DNA of 64,000 nucleotides, taken from contig OZ345375.1 of the NCBI GenBank assembly GCA_977006965.1, positions 682,001 through 746,000 on the forward strand, written 5' to 3'. The DNA is from Phymatolithon calcareum. Its lineage: Eukaryota; Rhodophyta; Florideophyceae; Hapalidiales. The position numbers and the translations under genes are program-made. This document shows, in pieces, positions 21,228 through 33,736 of this stretch. The notes below the pieces were generated by a model. It was not told the origin of the DNA. It ran no database searches and saw only the letters and a list, made by a program, of their open reading frames with translations. The number at the start of each line of letters is the position of its first letter. Within the stretch, counting starts at the first letter, position 1.

Positions 21228-22525
21228 CTAATCTGCCTTCAGCACGAAAAAGGCGAAAACTGCTGCGAGAAGGGACCACAGTCCACCTATTCGCATCACC
21301 CACGCTTCGCCCCATGCCTTGCTCACCCATCCGGTATATGTTGTATCGATGAGCTGAGGGACGACTGCAAAAATGTTCAATGAACCCAAGTGCCTGTTCA
21401 GTCACGACAGATAAAAAAGGAGTAACAATGAATGAAAGAGTAAGAACGATGATTGTCGAGAAGAGCTGGGTCTATTAAGAGAGCGCAAAACGTACTTTCC
21501 GCGATTAGCTTTGGTAGAATTTTTCACCGTCAATGCAGGAGGAATCGTTAACAGCACGGTGAACCGAATTGCATACGCAGCAACCGCAAATTGTCCCCAA
21601 AATACCCTATGTGTTCCGGCAAATAGAAGAATTATTACTCCATAGAGCAAAAATGCCATCCCAAACAACTTGTCCGGGTTCACAAATTTCAGCATACGTG
21701 GGTACGCAGCCGCTGTCACAATGCTTAACAACGCGCGCACGGTACCGGCTGTACCAACAACCGCCATCCGAAGCTCATATCTTTTCTTGGCACCTATACT
21801 TCCCTCGGGGTCCCCTTGAAGAACAGAGGAACCAAGCCATGCCGAAGCATTCGGAAGAACACAGAAAAATGCAAAAAATCCCAGCGCAAACGCACCACCG
21901 ACACGCCACAGCCACCCCGGGATGCTTCGCAAGTATGCTAATAGCCCCTTCGGTACCTTGGCAAGTGTCGAACAAAGCCCTTCGTGTTCGGCAGTGTTTT
22001 CGTCAGAATGCAGCACTTTGTGTTGCTCCTCATTTGCCACAACGATCATAGTAACGCTCGTACAAATATATGCAATCGCCGTGAGCAGAAACAGAAACCG
22101 TAGATGCACGACAGGATCCTTATAGCGCATGAGTATGAGGTTGACGGAAAAGTCACCAAGACTGCCCATTACAATGGTGGCACTCTGCACGGCATGTTGC
22201 AGCCGTTCCGGTACGAGATCGCCTAGCAAAGCACGCACTGCGCTCGCTCCCATGCATGCCGTCATCACGTTAACATCAGTACTAGTCGAACGGAAAAAAG
22301 CGCGGTGCGAATGGCACTTACCAGGAAACTTCGAAGTGTTAATGGAAAGATGCATTCCCGCAAACGAAGCAATAGCGATGACGAGTGCGGAAATACGCTT
22401 GGCGCCATGAAATGATCGAGGTCGTACTATAATACGGCCTCGATATCACGCGCATTTGAAAATACCATCATCTCAGAGAGAGTACCAATAGTACCGGCGA
22501 TGATGAACGGATGTCGACCCCAAAT
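21228..22525 (-). pseudogene. T2, truncated SLC45/SUT-like sugar transporter
   Basis: Starts at GRHPFIIAG, lacks the first half of the protein, and has the EAVL stop within the palindrome CGAGGTCGTACTATA and so on. The main exon (ATG at 22355, HLSINTSKFPG to KANRGK) is open when the first intron is removed, and the second intron keeps its GTACGT start and CAG end. The last exon reads GSLNIFAVVPQLIDTTYTGW to KAD. It is the least damaged of the array copies downstream of the palindrome, but the missing N-terminal helices make a working carrier unlikely. Confidence 0.85.
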
Positions 22526-23119
22526 GACAAACATATCCCGGCTACGAATTTCATGAACATTGTACAGGTATGGGGAGTGGCGCTCTGCCTTCTCATACAT
22601 TGCTCCCGAAGACTCGGAGTACTTCGAAATGGCGAGGGTGACGTCGAAAAAACGATTCCAGTCACTGTCACTGGGCCTTTCTTTTCGGAAAAACATCCGA
22701 TTCAACTGTTTTACGAAACGATCGCTGCTTAGAAAGTGTCCGACAACATCGCGAAGCATGGGCGTCCTGTCTTACTGCAAGATGACTCGCACCTTTCGAG
22801 ACACGCGATGGGCGCCGTTCAACATTCCCTCGAGCTGCATCCTCATATCGACTTCGTGGTCGAAATCAATGCCATCGCCCACATCTGCGGACTGATATTC
22901 CAATTTTCCGAACTTGTCTGGGTTCAGCGCGGGCAGCAATGCGTTGACCAGCGCTTCGTCATACAAGTCTGGTGAGCCTGCACCGTTGACAACGATACCA
23001 CCAGTCAGATTTGCAGCGGCGTAGTCGAAAATGTAGTCGTAGTTGCCTACGGTCCCCGAGACAGCGCGATCGAAGGGATCACAGTTCATCGTGAATATTG
23101 ACAAAAATGGATCGAACAT
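22526..23119 (-). pseudogene. Fragment X, copy 2, fused in frame to T2
   Basis: X reads from the ATG at 23119 to the conserved stop at 22772. The same frame then resumes (MLRDVVGHFLSSDRFVKQLN) and runs without interruption across the junction into GRHPFIIAG of the transporter, ending at the EAVL stop at 22427. The chimeric frame shows that the X-to-T junction was formed by joining two coding sequences, or at least two open frames. Confidence 0.6.
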
Positions 23120-23690
23120 GACTCGGCGCGATAGTGCCGAGTCATCCCAATTGCGGACCGTGAAGAAAGAAAATTAGTGGGCATGGCCCGAAATTAGTGG
23201 TGTACAGCAGTACTTGCTGGAAGAAGAGTAAGAAAGGTAGATTTTTATTTAAAAGGTACCAACGCATGTGCTGACGGTTGGGGTAACTTTCCTAGTGCCA
23301 AGAGGTTTTGATTGGATTCTGTGTAAAGAAGAATTTCTTTTTCTGTTGAAGTAACACGATTCAGTGGACTACGAAAACCCACCTCTTGTCCTTTCGGGAC
23401 GTCGAGGGGGATAATTACTCCACTGTCTATTTGACAGAAATGAGATACAGTAGCAAATGCTGTCATTCTGTCTTATCTCTTTTGACTATATATTCTTAAA
23501 GTCTCATGGGGAAGGGACAAACCATCTTATTGACTAGTGGCAAAGCGAAAAACAAAACTTCTACATGCCCATGGGACACGTTCCACGTCCCAGCGCATCA
23601 CCTAAAGAACGCAACTAGAGTCACGTGCCTCTGATTCGGCGTTCCATGTGGATCTCGATCAAAGTTCGCGGCGTACCGTCGCATCTGTAC

Positions 23691-24501
23691 TTTTTACTTC
23701 CGCTAGAAGGTATGACACTTGAATGGTCCTAAGTATCAGTCACCGGGGTCCGGAGGCCAGGCCTCTGGACGTTTGGTCCTAAGTCTCCGTGCATTGATTG
23801 CCAGGCTCACATATTCGTGTATGGCGCACGTAATTTGCGTAACAAATATTTCTCTGAGCATACCTTCGGGGAGCGCGCTAGTGGATGCTCTCTGTCTTGC
23901 ATGTTTCTCGATTAGATCGTGCGCGCTGGGGCTGAGAACGGCGCTGGTAGTCGCGACGAACGGGAAGAACTGCACAGGTGGAATCCGATTCATGAGGACA
24001 GGTGCGCACTTGGCAGTTTTTGCGTCATCTAATCGGACTATTATTGACGTTGTGTCCTTCGTAGTCTGCGGAAGGTTGCATGGGGCATATGGGCTGGTGA
24101 ACGTTACTTCTACCGCAACGTGGTTATTTAAATTCCATGCCCCAGGAGCACGTGGTTCGATTAGGAGGTCCGGTCGCCGCTGGGCCTCGCCAATAATGCG
24201 TTTGGGTTCCAATATGCATTTCATTGCCGACTGATTTCCTCCGTAAAGGATGTATGCGAGGCTGCTCAGCAGGCTGCTGTGTCGTCTTGTGTAGCCGGTG
24301 CTCCCCCTGTTGCATACACTTGCGTGATCCCCGTAAACGTCAAGTCGTTGCGAGTCTTGTGACATACGTCTACGCTTCGAGATATAAATGTGCCGTCTTT
24401 TCCGCAAGGGGTTCTCGTTCCCATACCGTGAGTATGTGGTACAGTAGGGACACCAAGTGGGGTGTTGCGGTGTTGATGAGGGGAATAGGGGGAGGCGGAG
24501 A
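23691..24501 (-). mobile_element. 5'-truncated REL-endonuclease LINE
   Basis: An 811-base insertion of the 3' end of the same LINE family as 49923-54296, in opposite orientation. It encodes the CPYC zinc motif, the RRPDLLI and NHVAVEVTFTSPY endonuclease motifs, and the same ending (PEAWPPDPGD, stop at 23736). The second endonuclease Asp is Glu here. It is flanked by CGCATCTGTAC (23680-23690 and 24502-24512). The target is the loop of the hairpin seen intact at 42842-42966. Confidence 0.85.
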
Positions 24502-25705
24502 CGCATCTGTACTGTAGCAACTGTACGCCGCGAACTTTGATCGCGATCCACATGCAACGCCGAATCAGAGGCACGTTTTTTCGCGCGCGAAAATCAATAG
24601 CGCTTACTGCATTCTTTATTAAATAATTTTGGTGACCGGTAACGACAATAATAATGTGAATATTTGCTTTTCTCATTGCCGCCCCTTGGGGCGAGACGTT
24701 TCCACGGGCTTGGCAAAACAGTATCATAGTACTATTGCAGAACGTCCCACGCGAGATTGTCATATACAAGACTCATAGATGGGCTGCAATCGTAGCACCG
24801 CCCAAAGGTATTTCGCATTGGCCTGGATGGCCTACAGGAAAGCTACCACCAGTTCTTACATTGCGCCCTGGTGCACGTTTGATACTTGGGAGGTAAAGAA
24901 AAATTAACAAAAAGTAAACTCCCGCTTGCACAACTACTATCACCACCAACGAGAGTCAGCACCGCGCACATTTCGCGAGCAGCCCAACTTCTCCGCCACC
25001 CTCAATCGTGAGGTGGTGAACAGGGAACCAGTCACACCCACGCGACAGAACATCAAGCAAAAACAGCGTGGCGTGTGTCGAAGAGCGAGCAACAGGACAG
25101 GCGGAGCGCCGTGCAAAATCTGCCCAAGAGCGAGCTAGCGCCAGTAGCGCGACACTCATCGATTGTACTTTTTAGTGGAAGCCTTGCACGAGGTCGTTCG
25201 CTGTTGCTTTCACGTCGATGGAATTAGTACTGCCAAACATCTGCATGGTTGGACCGGTCCACCTTTGCTGCCACGAAGCTCCGCGAGGCGCAACAAAGCA
25301 CAACAATTTCCTCGACTTGCTGTTCTATTGGTTTGAGAGTCGCAGCATAACCTGCGCGCTCATACAGTACTTCACATTATCAATCCCACATTTTCCAACG
25401 CATATTCCCCGTTGCTGTGCGCTTGCGCTCACCAACCAGTCGATCTCCAACGTCAATCGCCTCAATCGTCACCTGTGTGAGCCTGCACAATCTCACTCTC
25501 AGTCACTGTGTTCTCTTCTCAGATTTATGCACTTCAACTGCAAGTCTGGTGGGCCCGCATTGTCGACAACTGCTGCAACGATGCCACCAGACAGATTCGC
25601 AGCCGCGTAGTCGAAATTGTAGTCGAAGTTGTCTTCGGTCCCCGAGCCAGCGCGATCGAAGGGATAAAAGTTCATCGTGAATATTGACAAAAATGGATCA
25701 AACAT
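24502..25705. repeat. Second array module, copy 2
   Basis: Contains the right arm of the hairpin (24520-24585), the two decayed blocks (about 24600-25160) and the orphan A-like flank joined to short X (ATG at 25705 on the - strand, MFDPFLSIFTMNF). No intact gene. The left part of the module is at 23510-23690. Confidence 0.5.
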
Positions 25706-26623
25706 GACTCGGCGCGATAGTGCCGAGTCATCCGAATTGCGGACCGTGAAGAAAGAAAATTAGTCGGCATGGCCCAAAATTAGTGGTGTGCCGCAGTACA
25801 TGCTGAAAGAAGAGGAAGAAAGGTAGATTTTTATTTAAAAGGTACCAACGCATGTGCTGACGGTTGGGGTAACTTTCCTAGTGCCAAGAGGTTTTGATTG
25901 GATTCTGTGTAAAGAAGAATTTCTTTTTTTGTTGAGGTAACACGATTCAGTGGACTACGAATACCCACCTCTTGTTCCTTCGGGATGTCGACGGGAAAAT
26001 TACTCCACTGTCTATTTATCAGATGAAGACAGAAATGAGATACAGTAACAGATGCTGTCATCCCGTCTTATCTCTTTTGACTATATTTATAAAGTCTCAT
26101 GGGGGTACTAATTTGGAACTTGAAATATGACAGCAACGATTGATTTTCTACTTGGAAATACTCTCTGCTCAGTTACACATGAACGCTACTTTTTGCGACT
26201 GCGATATCGACGGGAATAAGCGCTATTTGACTTCGACTGCCAACACGCTTCCATCTGCTCGCGGACAGAAGGCAGTACTTGGCGCCATGCTGATCTGAAT
26301 ATCCGACTCTTCTTCTAACTACTGTGGAAAATTCAACACCGGTATATTCAACGGTACAGATAGTAGCAGTCCTGGAGTCAATCACTTTGTCTCTGACCTA
26401 TACAGTAAATGTCGCCGCGAGCACAGGCATAAAACTTCGTCATCACTCTTGTGACCCATTCGAAAAAGAAGGACGTGGTCCTGACCCCGTGATAAGAAGA
26501 CCTTGCCGAATAGCATATCGATTTCTATCCTGAGACCATAGTACAGCTCGACCGCAGAGTTAACCGTCTTGCGTCTATCATTTTGAACGCAGTGAAACTC
26601 CCTCACGACCCGAAAGTCGGTAT

Positions 26624-28242
26624 TTTTTTTAGTAGTATTTATTAAACGCTCTCAGTAACACTCTTTAGACTGTAAGGGAGATGCGTTTCAGTTGCTACAG
26701 CCTTGTAGCATAGTATAACATTCATATATGCTTCTTCCGCAATCTTGTATATCGTGGCCCTAGCTGCAAAAACCCACATCGGACGGATGTGGGAAAAGCT
26801 TAGAGTCCTCTGTGCGCTCAGCGGCGATTCGAGCTCGCAATTCTTATCCTTTGTTTTTCTATTCCATGTCCTCGTAAAAGGCACTGGTAAAGAAGAGTAG
26901 CTGGTCCAGTGCTTCTTCGGTCTTCTTGGTCTCTTCTCCGGTCAGCTGGTATCTCGCCAAAGACGTTTCAACCGTGTGCAATAGCCTTGATATGCTTTCG
27001 CCAAATTTGTCTTCTAGTAGTGTCGTGCTCAGTGGGGGAAATCTCCCAAACGCCCACTTCACCGCCAATTGACGATGACGTACTTTCGGAAGCCTTAAAA
27101 TCACTGGAATTGCTCCGACTATATCGTACGGTATCTTTCTCTTTCTGCTTGATTCCAAAGACTCCCCTTCATCATTGAAGAGTGATGCTTTCAGGGATCC
27201 TGCCGACATTCCTTGCTTAAGATACTCCAAGGCCTTCTCGAACTGCTCATGCCTTAGCATTGCTGCCATGTCCCGACACACCCATTGCAATTCATCCACG
27301 TCTCTGCAATCCTTTGGGACGGCCAGTAGGCTCTCTTTTTTTGTCTTGGCTCTCACGAGCATTTTGAGCGCTAAAACCATTCTCCTGTCTTCAGCTGCTT
27401 GGATGCGACAGAGAAGACGAAGTCTTGCAGACCGGTTTTTCGCGATTGGTCCAAGGACTTGAGAGAAAAAGGTCCTCTCTACCTCTTCAATAGCTGTCTG
27501 GATTCTAGGCGTCCAAGGTGTTAGATGCATGGCATACTCCCATCTTGGCTGTATCAGTGCCTTGTATACCTTGATAGCTTTAAGCGCGTTAATACCGCCC
27601 CTGGAGACTCCAAGGGGTCTTAACTGATACACAGCGATCTTGGCGTTCCGGATGCGCTCGAGCATTCTTGTCTCGGTTACCCCCTGACTGCTCAGTGAGA
27701 TTCCAAGGTATGACACTTCTTTGACTTTCGTTAGTGTTTTGCCTGACAGCTTGAAGTTAATTGGTCTCGTGTCCGCTGACAACAGAACCTCACTTTTTCC
27801 GGCGTTCGTGTTCCAAGTCATTTGCCGGTCTTTTCCCCATTTTGACGCAATGCCTAAAAGTCTTTACAGTCCAGCAGGCGATTTAGCCGTGAGGAGTACA
27901 TCGTCCGCAAACAGTACTCCTGCGACGTCGGCGACTTCTCGTGGTACTTGGCTAATTCTTTCGGCGAACTCGTCCATGAACAAGTTGTACAAGCTTGGAC
28001 TCAACGGGGACCCTTGCGATACTCCCCTGTCGATTACGAACCACTTTTTCTGAGGATCCCCAACTGTGCATACCCATGAAGCAACCAAAAAAACCTCGAT
28101 CATCGCGCATAATTCCTGAGGTAGACACAGTCTCATTCGATCTTGCAGGTGTTTCCTTGGAACTGTGTCATACGCCGCTTTTAGATCCAATACTGCGATA
28201 CATCTCTGCCCTCTCTTCTGCAGTTCCAGTGCTCGAAGGATG
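26624..28242 (-). mobile_element. 5'-truncated LINE, family 1
   Basis: A 1619-base insertion flanked by CCGAAAGTCGGTAT (26610-26623 and 28243-28256). It ends in an A-run preceded by AATAAA on the - strand, as expected for target-primed reverse transcription. The reverse transcriptase survives from motif A (DLKAAYDTVPRK, about 28180) through motif B (GVSQGSPLSPSLYNLF) and motif C (LFADDVLL). A stop at 27864 separates it from a 320-codon C-terminal part (27821-26859, thumb and tail, ending YEDME). The 5' half, including any endonuclease, is absent. It is unique to unit 3. Confidence 0.85.
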
Positions 28243-28784
28243 CCGAAAGTCGGTATCTGCTCACCAGTTTTACTATGAGAGCCCTAAGCATACAGCTTAC
28301 ATCGATCCCGACCAATCGGCGCCGATTAGTGGAACACTTGAACGAGGTCTTTCGTTGTTGCTTTCACGTTGATGGAACTAGCACTGCCAAATATCTGTAT
28401 GTTTAGACACATGCACGTGTACCGGTCCACATCCGCTCCCGCGAATCTCCTCGACGTGAGCTCTAGTGTTTTGAGCGTCGCACCAGAATCTGTGCGCATA
28501 CAGTGCTTCACATGATCACTCCCACATTTTCCAACTCATATTCCCCGTTGCTCAGTGCGCTTGCGCTCACCAACTTGTCGATCCCAACGTTAATCGCCTC
28601 AATCGTCACTTGCGTGAGCCCGTACAATCTCACTCTCACTCACTGTCTTCGCTTTTCACGTTTTTCACATCAACTGCCTCTCGCTTCCGCTTACTGTTCT
28701 CGACCTGTTGTCAATCGAAATCACAAGGCTGATCGCGTTGCGAGACTCAACAACTCACGCGGAACTACACCACACGTTTACGCT

Positions 28785-30086
28785 ATGGTGCCATTGCCTA
28801 TGGACTATGGAGAACTTTCTACCGCCGCCCACGCCGTCGTGGGCGGCTCCAAGTCAGCACTGAGCTGGCCCACCGTTTTAGCGTTTCTGTCCATACTGAT
28901 TGCTGCCATGCAGGGTACACTTGTGATGGAGTCTGCAGATCCGTGTCGCATCTCGCACCGAAAGGTGTGCATTCTGCTTGGACTGGAAGTTGCAGAGGTG
29001 ATTGTCATCGGAGCTTCAGAAGTGCTGTCTTTTGTGCAGTTGCGAAATGCTCTTACGATACGGCTTGAGTGGTTACAGTTTGTGCCGCCTTGTATTCTGG
29101 TGATTGGTTTCTCGGAAATGCTAATTGATGTGATATTCACGTTGATGTGTGCAGTGCAAAGTCGCACGGAATGGATACCATTCTCTGCGTCCGGTCGCAA
29201 GGCTGATGGCTCGAGTCGACGACACTGGGAGACGCTGTTTCTGATTGTTACAGCAGGATGCTCATTTGTACTTGTTGGGTGGCGGCAGAGGTGGTGGTGG
29301 GTGTCCGAGGCAGTGAGTGAAAATGTGGCAAGAAGAGCAATTGAAGAAAACAGAGCGCTTAGTGTTGGAGTGATGGGATTCTGTGTTGGTTGGGGACTGA
29401 TCATATCTGTCTGTGTTACACTCTTCATGTCGTGGATGTTTATTATGGATTTTAAGGATATTCTGTATCTTTTTCGGCCAATTTATTTCATGGAAACATG
29501 GTTGAAAGATGAGTCCCGAACTTCTTCTTCGTTGATGGAGAGAGAACCGACGCCAGAGCTGAGATCGCAGCAAAAGTTTCATAATCGATACCGTCACAGA
29601 GAGCTTGCTGATGAACTTGAAAACATGGACGACTATAAACTGGATCGTCAGCTTGCATTTGCACCACTCCATGTGGGAAATGCAGTTGTTGGTGAGGACC
29701 AGATCGCAGTTTACAAGGGATATGGTGAAGCCACGGCGATCATACATGTCTTCCAACTGGTGCTGGAGCATCTTTCGATTTTACCGTTGCTTCTGTCTGT
29801 GGTTATCGCAGTGGCACAACTTTGGGACAAGATGGACGTGTCGACATTCAACTCAGTCAAGGAGTTGGTAGACGTGGTTATAGTAGTGGCGTTCGTTGAG
29901 ATTGCCATTGGACTCAAATCGCTTCTGTGGGGCGTAAAGGGGCTTGGGGACGGCAAGGCGGATAAGGTGCTCAGTGATGACTCAAGATGGATTCAAAAGG
30001 TACTGAACGAGAGGAGGGAAAATAACAAACAAGACGATTCGAGTGGAAAAAGCGAAGGAGCTGAGGACGCAGAACATGATGACTGA
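28785..30086 (+). CDS. Gene A3, multi-pass membrane protein of unknown family
   Basis: A 433-aa product starting MVPLPMDYGELSTAAH, with seven hydrophobic helices as in its sisters. Hypervariable segments: CAVQSRTEW (helix 3-4 loop); MFIMDFKDILYLF through TWLKDESRTSSSLMERE after helix 5; YKGYGEATAII before helix 6. The segment around FHNRYRHRELADELENMDDY matches A1 and A4, while the C-terminus matches A2 and A5. This suggests gene conversion within the coding sequence. Its 5' flank lacks the 506-base retrocopy. The frame is intact. Confidence 0.75.
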   Translation: MVPLPMDYGELSTAAHAVVGGSKSALSWPTVLAFLSILIAAMQGTLVMESADPCRISHRKVCILLGLEVAEVIVIGASEVLSFVQLRNALTIRLEWLQFVPPCILVIGFSEMLIDVIFTLMCAVQSRTEWIPFSASGRKADGSSRRHWETLFLIVTAGCSFVLVGWRQRWWWVSEAVSENVARRAIEENRALSVGVMGFCVGWGLIISVCVTLFMSWMFIMDFKDILYLFRPIYFMETWLKDESRTSSSLMEREPTPELRSQQKFHNRYRHRELADELENMDDYKLDRQLAFAPLHVGNAVVGEDQIAVYKGYGEATAIIHVFQLVLEHLSILPLLLSVVIAVAQLWDKMDVSTFNSVKELVDVVIVVAFVEIAIGLKSLLWGVKGLGDGKADKVLSDDSRWIQKVLNERRENNKQDDSSGKSEGAEDAEHDD

Positions 30087-31849
30087 CGTAGTGATGTGGG
30101 AGTTGTTTCGCAGGCCAAGCCAAAAATAAGCGAGGTTGAGGTGCAGTGAAAGGGCGAGGCGTTTTTGAGTCTATGAATCGAAGTTATGTAAATAAAGAGC
30201 CCGAGCGCAGGGCTGGACTCAATATTTGACATTGATACACCTGAAAATAATACATATTATGTAAAACCGTTTCTTTCTTGCTTTATTGTGGAAAAATCGC
30301 TGACAATTAAATTGATCTCCTGAAACTGTTCTGCAGCAGTTCCTCATTGTTCAGAAATTTGAGTATGGCAAGGGGCCTCTCAATTCAAAGTTTTTCTCTT
30401 GGCTTTGTGCTCACTCGTCCAATAAACTTGCGTCTGGAGACTGAACGCGCACCATTGACCGCCGTGTTGTAGCGTCTAAGGTTCCCCAATTCTGTAGTTT
30501 CTCACTGGGCACAACAGGTGGAGCTCGAATAAGAACTCAGCTCTAACCATAAGTTGCGGATTTAGGAAATTTTCAATTTTTCTCTCATCCTCCAAGATGT
30601 CAAAGCCTACAGTTTTGGGTTGCCCAGTCCACGATAACAGTGGGTAACGATTAGAGTATCCATCTACGGGTACTTCGATCTCCAAGTTTCGATATTCGCC
30701 AAAGCGAATAAGCCGTCACCCAACCTTATCTCCTGGCTTCATCGGCGTGATCGGTCCACATCGAAATTCCGGCCGTGGCTTGGTCCAACATATATGAAGT
30801 CGACAGACGACGAATGTAGCGATTTCGCAACAACAATGTTTCGCCAGTGTCCAGTTTTTATGCACACTGCTCGCAAGGCAAACACTTTGCTGACGTTGCA
30901 AGGCGCTTTTTGCAACGGAAGAGAATGACAGTATTGTCATGGCTGCTATATATATCATCCACTCGCAGTGAAAGGACTTCCACCAGTCATAGAATGATGC
31001 TCTCCAACCTCTCTGCCTTGAGAAGTCATTGTATAAAGGCCTATATGGATTCGAGAACCCGGATTCTCGAATCGATTCTTGTACACTTTTCCGAAGGGAC
31101 TTCAAAACCAAATGAGGTGACACTGCAAGATGAGGGTGACCAACCGGGCCGCGTCTACAAGCGTTCGGGTAGTGCACACCTGGGAGTTGACTTGTCGAGC
31201 TCGCGCGCCTCATCTATCGACGGCTAAACACGAGAAGCAAAAAGCACTAGCCTTGGCGACATCCTGGAAATGACCGATGTGGCAATGCGGGTTGTCTTCA
31301 TGTAGGGGACAGCATGCCACCTTCGGCGAGGTCGCTACAGGTCAGAGAGCCACATTGTGAACATTAGATGACCTAAAGCCCTTGAACACCGTTCAATCCC
31401 GGGCAGTCCAGCAGAAAGCGATGAAACGGTCAAAAGAGTACACACGTTTCTCAGCGAGATCTGGGCGTCTGGATGATGGTCTTGCTTCTAGTGGTCTGCT
31501 CGTAACTTGTTCTGCAGACATCAGCAGACGTTGATTCCAGGTACATCAAGGTCAGCGAAACAGACGTATGGGCTAGCAAACGCCAGTAGTCCCGCTGCTT
31601 GTTCTTAGCGGAAGGCAAATGTGCACAGATTTTGTTGTACAGAAGCGTGATGCAACATCTGCTCGTCGGAGAACTGAATGTAAATTGCATTCAGATTCGC
31701 AGGTTGTTGGGTCCAGAGTTAAGCCTTTGTTAATACCAACAACAACTGTCCTAAATGTACATGAATATGATCGTGATGGCAGCGGAACTACTTAATCTTT
31801 CCACCTTCATACCGCGCAAAAATGCAAACTAAACTTAGGCAGCCATTTC
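30087..31849. repeat. Unit 3 spacer block between A and T
   Basis: Type II spacer. A + frame at 30847-31227 is the longest here and combines segments that in other units are split (DSRTRILESILVHFSEGT). It spans the CCCGGA palindrome and shows no domain. No gene is supported. Confidence 0.45.
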
Positions 31850-33148
31850 CTAATCTGCCTTCAGCACGAAAAAGGCGAAAACTGCTGCGAGAAGGGACCA
31901 CAGTCCACCTATTCGCATCACACACGCTTCGCCCCATGCCTTGCTCACCCATCCGGTATATGTCGTATCAATGAGCTGAGGGACGACTGCAAAAATGTTC
32001 AATGAACCCAAGTGCCTGTTCAGTTACGACAGATAAAAAAGGAGCAGTAATGAAGGAAAGAGTAAGAACGATGATTGTCGAGAAGAGTTGGGTCTATTAA
32101 GAGAGCGCAAAACGTACTTTCCGCGATTGGCTTTGGTACAATTTTTCACCGTCAATGCAGGAGGAATCGTCAACAACACGGTGAACGGAATTGCGTACGC
32201 AGCAGCCGCAAATTGTCCCTAAAATACGCTATGTGTTCCGGCAAACAGAAGAATTATTACTCCATAGAGCAAAAATACCATCCCAAACAACTTGTCCGGG
32301 TTCATCAATTTCAGCATACGTGGGTACGCAGCCGCTGTCACAATGCTCAAAAACGCACGCACGGTACCGGCTGTACCAACAACCGCCATCCCAAGCTCAT
32401 ATCTTTTCTTGGCCGCCTCACTTCCTTCGGGGTCCCTTTGAAGAACAGAGGAATCAAGCCATGCCGAAGCATTCGGAAGAACACAGAAAAGAGCAAAAAA
32501 TCCGAGCGCAAACGCGCCACCGACACGCCACAGCCACCCCGGGATGCTTCGCAAGTATGCCAATAGCCCCTTCGGTACCTTGGCAAGTGTCGAACAAAGC
32601 CCTTCGTGTTCGGCAGTGTTTTCGTCAGAATGCGGCACTTTGTGTTGCTCCTCATGTGCCACAACGATCATAGTAACACTCGTACAAATATATGCAATCG
32701 CCATGAGCAGAAACAGAAACCGTAGATGCACTACAGGATCCTTGTAGCGCATGAGTATGAGGTTGTCGGAAAAGTCACCAAGACTGCCCATTACAATGGT
32801 GGCACTCTGCACGACATATTGCTGCCGTTCTGGTACGGGCTCGCCTAGCAAAGCACGCACTGCGCTCGCTCCCATGCATGCCGTCATCACGTTAACATCA
32901 GAATTAGTCGAACGGAAAAAAGCGCGGTGCGAATGGCACTTACCGAGAAACTTCGAAGTGTTAATGGAAAGATGCATTCCCGCAAACGAAGCAATAGCGA
33001 TGACGAGTGCGGAAATACGCTTGGCGCCATGAAATAATCGAGGTCGTACTATAGTACGGCCTCGATATCACGCGCATTTGAAAATACCATCATCCCAGAG
33101 AGAGTACCAATAGCACCGGCGATGATGAACGGATGTCGACCCCAAATG
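31850..33148 (-). pseudogene. T3, truncated SLC45/SUT-like sugar transporter
   Basis: Has the same truncation at GRHPFI and the same EAVL stop as the other array copies. It also carries a nonsense change: the Trp of VFWGQFAVAA is TAG (stop at 32219-32221). Both introns are recognisable. The last exon is intact to its stop at 31850. Confidence 0.85.
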
Positions 33149-33736
33149 ACAAACATATCCCGGCTACGAATTTCATGAACATTGTACAGGTATGGGGAGT
33201 GGCGCTCTGCCTTCTCATACATTGCTCCCGAAGACTCGGTGTACTTCGAAATGGCGAGGGTGACGTCGAAAAAACGATTCTAGTCACTGTCACTGTGACT
33301 CACTGGGCCTTTCTTTTCGGAAAAACATCCGATTCAACTGTTTTACGAAGCGATCGCTGCTTTGAAAGTGTCCGACAACATCGCGAAGCATGGGCGTCCT
33401 GTCTTACCGCAAGATGGCTCGCACCTTTCGACACACGCGATGGGCGCCGTTCAACATTCCCTCGAGCTGCATCCTCATATCGACTTCGTGGTCGAAATCA
33501 ACGCCATCGCCCACATCTGCGGACTGATATTCCCATTTTCCGAACTTCTCTGGGTTCAGCGCGGGCAGCAATGCGTTGATCAGCGCTTCGTCATACAAGT
33601 CTGGTGAACCCGCACCGTTGACAACGATACCACCAGTCAGATTTGCAGCGGCGTAGTTGAAAATGTAGTCGCAGTTGCCTTTCGTCCCCGAGGCAGCGCG
33701 ATCGAAGGGATCACAGTTCATCGTGAATATTGACAA
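33149..33736 (-). pseudogene. Fragment X, copy 3
   Basis: A 1-base deletion in the ATTGACAAAAA stretch near 33738 breaks the usual MFDPF start, so the frame now opens at the second Met (SIFTMNCDPF). The conserved internal stop is at 33404. A 10-base insertion near 33290 (GTGACTCACT), shared with copy 4, shifts the frame that continues toward T3. Confidence 0.55.

Noticed and set aside
23736-24557. The 273-codon - strand frame as a host gene
   Set aside because: It is the 3' end of the REL-endonuclease LINE plus adjoining array sequence, with a target duplication at both sides; its first codons come from the flanking module.
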